A DNA stretch of 64,000 bases from Dysgonomonas sp. UBA7710 (lineage in GTDB: Bacteria > Bacteroidota > Bacteroidia > Bacteroidales > Dysgonomonadaceae), in contig NZ_DLFW01000041.1 in NCBI RefSeq assembly GCF_002482385.1, positions 109,871 through 173,870 on the forward strand, in the 5' to 3' direction. The translations under genes and the position numbers were made by a program. This document shows, in pieces, positions 35,036-43,200 of this stretch (within the stretch, counting starts at the first letter, position 1; each line of letters begins with the position of its first letter). Below the pieces are notes generated by a model. It did no database searches. It was given only the letters and a program-made list of their open reading frames with translations, and was not told the DNA's origin.

Positions 35036-36436
35036 TTATTTAATTAATGCATATTCTATCTGCGGACGTCCTCTGTCTCCCTTATCATTAGCCAACCCCA
35101 TTGTCAGGAAGCGCAGTTTATAATAGAATCCATTAGCATCTCTTATCACATAGTAGCGGTCGTACTGTATCCCAAGAGGAGCCGTAGAGCCACCCATCTG
35201 CGAGGTCACGCGCCAATTGCTACCAATTACGTTACGAACTTTCGATAGTGTGAGACTTGCAATTTTAGATTCGTTGAAATCTTCATATGCAATATCCGAA
35301 ACCATTACTTGTACAGCTTCTGTTCCGGCAACATTATTAATAAGCACTAAATCCTGCATAAAGTAAGGCATGCCCATCGTAGAACCGATATTATACCCCC
35401 ATACGATATCCCATTTCTTAGCTTCCGGTTCTACATTAACCGTTGTTCCTGTCTCCAGAGACAAGAATGTGAAATTATAGGCGGCATTTTTAGCTATTTC
35501 GACAGTCTTGATTGTGGTTTCACTAACTTTGGCGTATTGCACTTTGTAACCTTCCCCATTACGGCTGACTTTCACTTTATACCATTGGTCCCGGCTTGAT
35601 TTATTTCCTTCCGAAGCAACAAAATAAACCTTGTTTTCACTATCTGTAGCAGATATTGTAGCAAATACGGTTTTTGAAAGATCACCGTCAAAACTGTCTA
35701 TTACTTCTGTAGATAACCCTTCTACAGTCATAGGACTTGCCGCTATATCTTTTGCTGCTTCTGCATCGGCAAGAGTTACGGCAGTAATATCTGTCTTAGC
35801 CGAAGCTGTAGCCGTAGTTGCATAGGCTCCATTCAATACAACTTTGAAGTCACTGCCACCGTAGAAGCCTAAATTCCAGCTTTTACGGTCCACTGGTGTC
35901 TGTGTATTACTACTTAAATCCACATATACAGAATTAGCATAAGCTACAGTACCCACTTTTCCTTCGAGAATCAGCTTTTGACCTTCCGATACTATTGCAC
36001 CGAATTTAAGGGTGGCTTCTTTCTTATCGCCAATAACGATTCCATTATTCAGAGATATTGATGATATGGTAAAGGCCAGAGTTTCCGTACCTTCAAATAA
36101 AGCTTCGCTAACTTTGGATACTTTAAATGAAGCTGATGTACTTCCTGCAGGAATATTCACTACAAGTTGGTTATTTGTAACGACAGGATTAGTTGTAAAC
36201 TGTGTGCCATAAATGGCTCCGGTTGCGGTCACACCTACTGTAACATCAATTGCAGATTCAGCCTTACGACTCAAATTTATTGTAATATCTATAGATTCAT
36301 TATCTTCATCGAGTCCCAATTCAGCAGATGTAAAATTGACTGTAATATCCGGCAATTTTACATCGTCTTCACTATCACTACATGAGTTGAAGCCTATCAA
36401 GGCCGTAAAAAGAAATAAATACAGTAATTTTTTCAT
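35036..36436 (-). CDS. hmuY: HmuY-family haem-binding lipoprotein with an extra N-terminal domain
   Basis: A 466-residue lipoprotein (signal peptide, lipobox FNSC, Cys about residue 19). Residues about 30-148 form a Calx-beta/immunoglobulin-like domain (VNFTSAELGLDEDNESIDIT to FEGTETLAFTISSISL). The remaining ~310 residues match the HmuY family: SVYVDLSSNTQTPVDRKSWN, LGFYGGSDFKVVLNGAYATT, WDIVWGYN, then YYKLRFL near the end. Classical HmuY is about 216 residues and binds haem through two His; this one is about twice that length. Several Met residues (for example MGMPYFMQD, TMGLA) could be haem ligands, as seen in some HmuY relatives. It lies 20 nt after hmuR. Confidence 0.82.
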   Translation of the reverse strand: MKKLLYLFLFTALIGFNSCSDSEDDVKLPDITVNFTSAELGLDEDNESIDITINLSRKAESAIDVTVGVTATGAIYGTQFTTNPVVTNNQLVVNIPAGSTSASFKVSKVSEALFEGTETLAFTISSISLNNGIVIGDKKEATLKFGAIVSEGQKLILEGKVGTVAYANSVYVDLSSNTQTPVDRKSWNLGFYGGSDFKVVLNGAYATTATASAKTDITAVTLADAEAAKDIAASPMTVEGLSTEVIDSFDGDLSKTVFATISATDSENKVYFVASEGNKSSRDQWYKVKVSRNGEGYKVQYAKVSETTIKTVEIAKNAAYNFTFLSLETGTTVNVEPEAKKWDIVWGYNIGSTMGMPYFMQDLVLINNVAGTEAVQVMVSDIAYEDFNESKIASLTLSKVRNVIGSNWRVTSQMGGSTAPLGIQYDRYYVIRDANGFYYKLRFLTMGLANDKGDRGRPQIEYALIK

Positions 36437-36456
36437 TTTGTCTATTTATTGATTAA

Positions 36457-38757
36457 TTATTTATTAAAAAGGAAACTTAGACCGATAAAATAAGAGCGTC
36501 CACACCCCTTCAGTGTGGAAGGACCACTGACGTCGTGTCCGCTGCCACCGGTTGTATTTCTTACGGTTGTTATATCAAATATATTTTTAACTCCGGCATT
36601 TATATTGAGATATTTGCCTGCGCGCTGGCTAATTGTAAAATCGGCCCAATTGAAACTACCTACACCTCCGAGATATAATTCCTTAGTAGTACTATCATAC
36701 TGATACTCATCACGGCTGCCTGTAAATTTATAAAACAGGTTCAGGTTTGTTTTACTTTTTGCAATATGGTAAGTAATACTGGTACTCAATTCGGGAGAGA
36801 ATCTAAAATTCGGCATATCCTTATTTTCTGCCGCTACATCTTCATTATCTTGCAGGTTATTGTAACGTCCGACCAGGGAAAAACCAATATTTGCCTGTAG
36901 ATTTTTCCATATTAAGGCATTTTCTAAGGTTCCGCCGGTTGTTTTATACTTGGATATATTCTTATATGTCGTTTTTGTCGAATTCTCCGATTCATAAGCC
37001 GTTTCAATCCGGTCTTGAAAATCATTGTAGAAAGCAGATACTGTTGAAGTAAGTCTTATATTCTCATTATGAAATATACGCCATGTATATGCTCCTGTAA
37101 AATTATTCGAATACTCGGCTTTCAGATCGGGATTCCCCTCTATGTCATGATTTGCATTATGAAAAGAGAAATACAACTCCTGCAAAGTCGGTGCCCTGAA
37201 CCCATATGCATATGACAGGCGCAAATCCATATCCGGAGTCAGTGAAAACTTTGTACTCACCGACGGGATGGCCACTGGGGCATCGTAATCGGCAGCTATA
37301 ATGGAACGTACTCCGGGACGAATGCTAAACCATTCTGTGGCACGCCACTCAGCTGACAGAAAAGCGGCAAAGGTAGAAATATCAGGTTCTCCGAATATAC
37401 GCCCTCCTGAGCCTTTGTCCCAATTGTATTCGATTCCCGGCTGTAAATCGATAGTCGATGTTGCTTTCCATGTAGCTGTGGCGCGCATAAACGCCCCCTG
37501 GAATTTTGATATATCCTGAGCCGATTCATCTGTCGATAACCATTTCTCTCCACTCTCGAGATCTGAGACAATTGTACGTGTGCGGCGTTTATAATCCTGA
37601 TAGGAAGAAACTACATTGAAGCCCAAGCGGTTGTTTACTTTCCAATCAGCCTGAAGGTTATGGGTATATCTGTCGACAAGAAAATCGACATCTACAATTT
37701 CGTTAGAGGTTTCTGTTTTGGGATTTTCCGGTTTAAATGTAGTCTCATCCAAATAACTAAGCCGATACCATACATTCAACCCTTTTTTCTTATATCCGAC
37801 AGTTCCATCATAATAAAACTGATCTTTAGGAGTCCATGTCCTTGCTCTACCAATTTCATCACCTTTCCATCCACCTGTAACATTACGCGAGTATGCACCA
37901 TCCAGATAGAGACCAAATTTAGAGCCCCAATTAAGATTCACACTTTCGTTATGTATACCTTCCCCCGAAAAAGCTTCATATTCATCTCCTATCGACTCCT
38001 CCTGTACACGTGCCGATACGGAATAAGTATTCTTATCGGGTACTACCCTCGCTTTTTTGGTTATCACATTTACCACTCCGGCTAAGGCATCAGTACCATA
38101 TATGACAGACATAGGTCCTTCTATAATCTCTATCTGTTCGATCGTATTTATATCTATCTGGCTAAGGCTTTGCTTAGTAGCGCCTCTATCGACAAGAGGA
38201 ACCCCATCTACGAGAATTTTTATATTGTTGCCCCCCATCCCCATCAGTTCGAACTTATTCTCTCCCAAAGCTATATCATTGGTAATCCGTACTCCGATTT
38301 CAGTATTCAACAACGATTGCATATCAGTTGCTGCTTTTTGCTGGATGGCCTGATTATTTATTACTCTTACTTTGTAAAGAGAGTTACGAAGAGACTGTGG
38401 GGCAAACTGCCCGGTTACAACCACTTCTTCCAACTGATTTTTATTTTCTATAATAGTAAGGTCTGGAAAGAAATTTGAAACACCAGTTTTAATAACAACA
38501 GGAGTTTCTTTACGGTGAGCCGCAATAGAATATACAACTAAGATATATTCCCCGGCAGGAGCTTCAAATTCGAAGCGACCATTTTCATCTGTTATACAAC
38601 CATAAGTTGTATTCTTCAATGAGACTGAAATACACTCAGCCGGCTGTCCATCAGTTGTTTTTACTATTCCTGAAACTTTTTCTTTTGTCGTTTTTTGCGC
38701 AAGAGTATTCAAGGTGACTGCAAAAGATGCAATCACTATAAATATATACTTTAACAT
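36457..38757 (-). CDS. hmuR: HmuR, TonB-dependent haem receptor
   Basis: A 766-residue outer-membrane receptor. It has a signal peptide (ending NTLAQ), a carboxypeptidase-like domain (about 27-105), a TonB-box-like LEEVVVTGQF, a plug (about 118-235) and a barrel ending GLSFLFNK. The haem-receptor signature is visible: a FRAP box (about residue 519, YGFRAPTLQELY) and an NPDL box (about 541, IEGNPDLKAEYS), with histidines between them in FHNANHD. This is the arrangement known for haem/haemoglobin receptors including P. gingivalis HmuR. It is the first gene of the hmu operon, with a strong promoter upstream. In P. gingivalis hmuY comes first; here the order is R then Y. Confidence 0.9.
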   Translation of the reverse strand: MLKYIFIVIASFAVTLNTLAQKTTKEKVSGIVKTTDGQPAECISVSLKNTTYGCITDENGRFEFEAPAGEYILVVYSIAAHRKETPVVIKTGVSNFFPDLTIIENKNQLEEVVVTGQFAPQSLRNSLYKVRVINNQAIQQKAATDMQSLLNTEIGVRITNDIALGENKFELMGMGGNNIKILVDGVPLVDRGATKQSLSQIDINTIEQIEIIEGPMSVIYGTDALAGVVNVITKKARVVPDKNTYSVSARVQEESIGDEYEAFSGEGIHNESVNLNWGSKFGLYLDGAYSRNVTGGWKGDEIGRARTWTPKDQFYYDGTVGYKKKGLNVWYRLSYLDETTFKPENPKTETSNEIVDVDFLVDRYTHNLQADWKVNNRLGFNVVSSYQDYKRRTRTIVSDLESGEKWLSTDESAQDISKFQGAFMRATATWKATSTIDLQPGIEYNWDKGSGGRIFGEPDISTFAAFLSAEWRATEWFSIRPGVRSIIAADYDAPVAIPSVSTKFSLTPDMDLRLSYAYGFRAPTLQELYFSFHNANHDIEGNPDLKAEYSNNFTGAYTWRIFHNENIRLTSTVSAFYNDFQDRIETAYESENSTKTTYKNISKYKTTGGTLENALIWKNLQANIGFSLVGRYNNLQDNEDVAAENKDMPNFRFSPELSTSITYHIAKSKTNLNLFYKFTGSRDEYQYDSTTKELYLGGVGSFNWADFTISQRAGKYLNINAGVKNIFDITTVRNTTGGSGHDVSGPSTLKGCGRSYFIGLSFLFNK

Positions 38758-38848
38758 ATGTTTATAGAATTATATTAGATATTCTAAATAATATCCGGGA
38801 TTATTGTTTTTTCATAAAATTCAGTATAATAGTGCCAATTTTACGATT

Positions 38849-38879
38849 ACAAATGTACGGGTAAGGTATAGTCTGTACA
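38849..38879 (-). promoter_or_regulatory. hmu operon promoter with overlapping inverted repeat
   Basis: On the minus strand TTG (38879-38877), a 20-nt spacer and TACATTTG (38856-38849) match the Bacteroidetes consensus exactly. An inverted repeat TGTAC...GTACA (38853-38857 and 38874-38878) overlaps both boxes, a natural place for an iron- or haem-responsive repressor. The leader is about 85 nt. Confidence 0.7.
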
Positions 38880-38980
38880 ATCCCTAAAAATAATGAAAAT
38901 TGAAATTAACCGTACCTATTATTAATGATTACATGCGTAATATCGAAATAGGAATTGAGACCGCCACTATTATAGCAAAA

Positions 38981-39010
38981 GCCGCCTGATATAAACTTAT
39001 ATCAAACGGC
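38981..39010 (-). terminator. Terminator of the bactofilin gene
   Basis: On the minus strand GCCGTTTGATATAA (39010-38997) pairs with TTATATCAGGCGGC (38994-38981), a 14-bp stem with two G-T pairs, followed by TTTTGC. It lies about 60 nt after the stop codon. Confidence 0.75.
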
Positions 39011-39070
39011 CTTTATGTACTTCAAGTACACTATACAAAATTTCAATTGTGCCTTATTTTTATAAGGCAG

Positions 39071-39493
39071 CTATTCTATAGCTAAGACTTCCGGCACAAG
39101 AATTGCCTTTTCAATTGTATCTTGTTCTGTAACCATCTTACAAGTACCAAAGAAGTTGGCCCCTGCCTCGATTTCTAAATTTAAAGCTGTTATCTCTCCT
39201 TTGAAATAAGATGATGATTTAAGCCGAACAATATCATAAGCAATAACATCGCCGTTAATCTTACCCATCAGTTCTATACTACTGCTTTTGATATTACCAT
39301 TGACTCTGCCATCAGGACCAATGATAATTTTTCCTTCGCAATTAATATTACCCTCAATACTACCGTCAATCCTTAGATCTCCTTTTGAATTTATCTCTCC
39401 GGAAAACATTGTTGATTGAGACAGAACACTATGTGTCTTATCCAAAGAGGCAGTCGACACAATACCTGACATATTGTTTTTTTTATTAAACAT
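39071..39493 (-). CDS. Bactofilin (polymer-forming cytoskeletal protein)
   Basis: A 140-residue bactofilin. The start at 39493 (MFNKKNNMSG) is an ATG; the in-frame codon two residues upstream is TTG. A short disordered N-terminus is followed by the bactofilin beta-helix (about 35-120): SQSTMFSGEINSKGDLRIDG, then IEGNINCEGKIIIGPDGRVN and GNIKSSSIELMGKINGDVIA, with the regular Gly/Asn turns of the stacked rungs. These proteins polymerise without nucleotide and scaffold cell-wall or membrane proteins. It is followed by a good terminator. The small unknown gene at 39575-39964 lies 81 nt upstream on the same strand and could share its transcript. Confidence 0.9.
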   Translation of the reverse strand: MFNKKNNMSGIVSTASLDKTHSVLSQSTMFSGEINSKGDLRIDGSIEGNINCEGKIIIGPDGRVNGNIKSSSIELMGKINGDVIAYDIVRLKSSSYFKGEITALNLEIEAGANFFGTCKMVTEQDTIEKAILVPEVLAIE

Positions 39494-39574
39494 ATTCAAT
39501 TTTTTATATTACTTTGACTTCTGATATTTAAAATATATAAGATACAATCGATAATCATTTACCTATTCTTTCAT

Positions 39575-39964
39575 TCATAATTTACACAATGAGCGATAAA
39601 ATTCCTGAATAATCTGGACAAAACAACGGTCTTTAAATAAGGTTATCCATCCGTCTTTCCATTGTTGAAAACCTTTACATTTAATACCGCAATTGAGAAC
39701 CATTTGATGTTCTGTTCTTTCTACAACCCTTAGTTGAGGATTACCAGCCTTTTCATATCCATTCTTTAAGACGGATATCAGTATTACTTTCTTATTTTCA
39801 GGCTCTACGTATTTAAAAACGGCATCAACGCAACAAATAGAGTATAGATAAAATGCCGAATATTCGTATGCAAACCAATAATCATCAATTTTATACAAGT
39901 ATATCTGGTTATTATCAGAACCATTTTTACTTTCTTTCATCAATATTTGTTGCATGCTATCCAT
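39575..39964 (-). CDS. Hypothetical protein beside the bactofilin gene
   Basis: A 129-residue protein I do not recognise. It has no signal peptide or transmembrane helix. It mixes alpha and beta segments rich in aromatic residues (IYLYKIDDYWFAYEYSAFYL) and has four Cys (CC at about 44-45, and in NCGIKCKGF). A second ATG at 39955 (MQQILM) is possible. It is upstream of the bactofilin gene on the same strand, with 81 nt between them and no terminator seen. The composition is like that of its neighbours. It may be a partner or regulator of the bactofilin, but nothing in the sequence shows this. Confidence 0.6.
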   Translation of the reverse strand: MDSMQQILMKESKNGSDNNQIYLYKIDDYWFAYEYSAFYLYSICCVDAVFKYVEPENKKVILISVLKNGYEKAGNPQLRVVERTEHQMVLNCGIKCKGFQQWKDGWITLFKDRCFVQIIQEFYRSLCKL

Positions 39965-40242
39965 TAGCTCACCTACTTTTATAATTTAATTCAAGTTGCT
40001 ATTTCAGTTCAAAAAAACAGACTTGAGTAACAGGATTTTTATCCATCTATCCCCGCTATATATTTATACAAAAATATGAGTCAATTTTGTAGAATTTTTG
40101 AATTTTAAATCAAGTTTGTTAATTTGGCGAATATTAACAGACAACCCAAAGGACCATAATATTATTCTTCGCCCTCTTCCGACTAAACTCACAACCCTTT
40201 TGGGAATAAAATATATTACGTGATATAGTATGTAATTAATAT

Positions 40243-43200
40243 TTACAAAGCCATTATTTTCTCCACTTTAGTTTTGCCATTTACAGTTTGCACTTTTACA
40301 ATATACAAACCTTGGGCTAACGATAGAGGTTGGCTATAAACAGTTAAGTTTATCTGCCTATTTGAATGTATCAGCCTTCCATACAAGTCATATACATGAA
40401 CAGTTTTAATTGTCCTGCCCGATTTCACATTCAAGACATCATTTTGGTAAACTATATGAATGTCTTCGTTTACATTTCCAACAATATCGTCTGGAGATGC
40501 CATACGCAAAACAAACCTGTCTGCATCTATATATCTGTTTTCTACTGTTGTCTTTCGCTGATTAAAATGATATGTATAATTATCTGTCAGATCCTGCTCT
40601 ATAGACATAAATTTGTCCACCAATACAGGACGCACGCCATAGGTCGAATAAAATTCAGACACATTCTCAAACGTAAACTTCAGAGGTTTTTGAGTATTGG
40701 AGCATTTGACACCTATACCGATTTCTTTGATACCTTCCTCAAACGCCTGAACAAGATTATAGTCCTTACCATCAGAAGTGATGAAGAATGTTTCAGGTAC
40801 AACATGCCCCTCTGTATATATCATTTTTTTTACATTATTCAGATTATCACCTGTTTGGGATGCATTCAATATAGCATAGTCTCCGGCCGCATCATTGTTA
40901 TCACTTGTTTTAAGATAAAGAGAGCTGCCTTCCGGCAATACTTGGGATAGTCCTCTGAAAGTAGGTCCGGTTAAAGCATACGTTCCCTCGAATGGATATA
41001 ATAGTTCTGTATTATTTACCCCTTCGGCCAATGTCACAATAAATGCCTGCTGAGGTCCAATATTGTTTGTTGCCGAAAATGGAAGATTCTGCCAGATCTG
41101 CAATGTACTATTGAATACAAAATATCCATCACTGGCCAATAATTTCGGAGCTCCCGGATCTATATTATTAGCATCAAGGAAACGCTTTGAGTTTATAGAT
41201 GCCATAAACGGATTCCCAATCATAACTTTCTGTGATGAGGCAATGTGTTTCGATATTTCCTGGGCATATCCGGGTACATTATTTCCTCCTACACTAATGT
41301 TTTTAACCTCATTCGAAGATGTTTCGTATATAAAGCGATAAGACTCTGCTCCACGTTTCATTCGTCCTACCGGAGAATATATCAATTGAAGTGTTTTAGT
41401 ATCAAAATAGAAGAATTTACTTTCCCTTGTAAATTTATCATAAGTATGAGCCGGATAAAACGGCGCTTTTGCTTCATTTTCAAAGTATGGGAATTCCATG
41501 ACTCCCTCAAGGCCATCCATATGGCAGTGATTATTATAACCTATTTGATTTCTGTATGAGGGAACTTTTATTGCAACCGCATTGTTAGTTTCTGCCAGAT
41601 TAATATCGTTTCTCGCATATGCTTTACTGAAGTCTCCGGCTTCTACCTCTACAGACTGTCCGGTTACAGGGTCTTGTATATTAAAACCACCCTGCCATGT
41701 TACGGGAAAACCACCAAATGAAAAGTCTCCGGATGCCATATTCTTTAATGGGGCTGCTAACGCATACCAGGTATCCCGTTCTTTCACCAAGCATGGAGAA
41801 CCTGATCCGTTCTTGTCTGGCTGAATACCTTCCGGCAACCCGCTTGTATTACTGTAATATCCCCAGTTATACTGTACAAAGGCTTTTTCATAGGCTAGTT
41901 TATACTGGTATGCAACTTCTGCTCCATACTGGAAAGTAATATTCCTACATTGCGGAGTCCCATATAAATCAACTGGTGTACTCGCCAAATCCAATGAAGG
42001 GTAATTATCAGAACCTCCTGTTATCTGGACATCAGTACAAGCCAATGGCACCATTCCTAGCTGATTGCCATCCTTGTCTATCCAGTTGTCCGGATTATTC
42101 CAATTGCTGTCTCCGGCCGTTGATTTCCAATATAATGCTGTCGGCTGAGTCACAACCTTTATGGTAAATGTGTTGCTTTCAAATTGCTGTCCACAGAATC
42201 CATCGATAGTCATTCTTTTGAAATGTGTATCAGTAGCAAGAATGCCGGGCGTATAACTTATACTTTTTGCCCCCGGTATATCTGTCCATATTATAGCATC
42301 TATACTGGACTTCCACTGATATGTGAATGAATTGCTTCCACCCGAAGCAGCTGCAATTTCTTTTATTTCCAACGGGTTCTGATTTTGACATACAAAAGAA
42401 TTACCCTTTATAACTCCCGCCATAACAGGGGCATTTACTATAATAGTAAACGTAAGTTTAGTACCTTCACAATTTTCGTATTTCGGTGTTACTTCTATTG
42501 CTGCTGTAACAGGATTATTTGTTGAATTAGTTGCCGTAAAAGAAGGTAAACCCGATCCCGAACCACTGGCAGCTAGACCGATAGCCGTATTACTGTTTTT
42601 CCATGTATATGTCACTTTGCCGGATGGAGTAGCTGTAGTTTCAAATGGTACAGGTGATACCAAACTGTTATTGCATACTGTCAAATTAGCAATAGGCTTC
42701 ACTATGGCTGTCGGGTTGACCGTAATAGTGAATGTCAACGGTGTGCCGATACAATCTTCATATTTGGGTGTTACCTCTATTGTTGCTGTTACAGGGGCAG
42801 TACCTGAATTTATAGCAGTAAAAGACGGTAGATTCGAACCCGAACCGCTGGCAACAAGACCGATAGCAGCATTATTATTTTTCCATGTGTATGTCACTTT
42901 ATTAGTTGGTGTTGCCGTGGTCTCGAATGGAATGGATGAAACCAGACTGTTATTACATACCGTCAGATTAGTAATAGGCTTCACTATGGCTGTCGGGTTG
43001 ACCGTAATAGTGAATGTCAATGGCGTACCAATACAATCTTCATATTTGGGTGTCACTTCTATTGTGGCTGTTATGGGTGCAATACCCGGGTTTACAGCAG
43101 TAAAAGATGGTAGATTTGAACCGGTGCCACTGGTAACAAGGCCAATAGCCGTATTACTGTTTTTCCATGTGTATGTCACTTTATTAGTTGGTGTTGCTGT

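Larger units (their letters stand above)
38758..39070. other. hmu promoter region and bactofilin terminator
   Basis: No gene. It carries the hmuR promoter with an overlapping inverted repeat (38849-38879) and the terminator of the bactofilin gene (38981-39010). A second small palindrome (GTACTTcAAGTAC) lies near 39016-39028. Confidence 0.6.
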
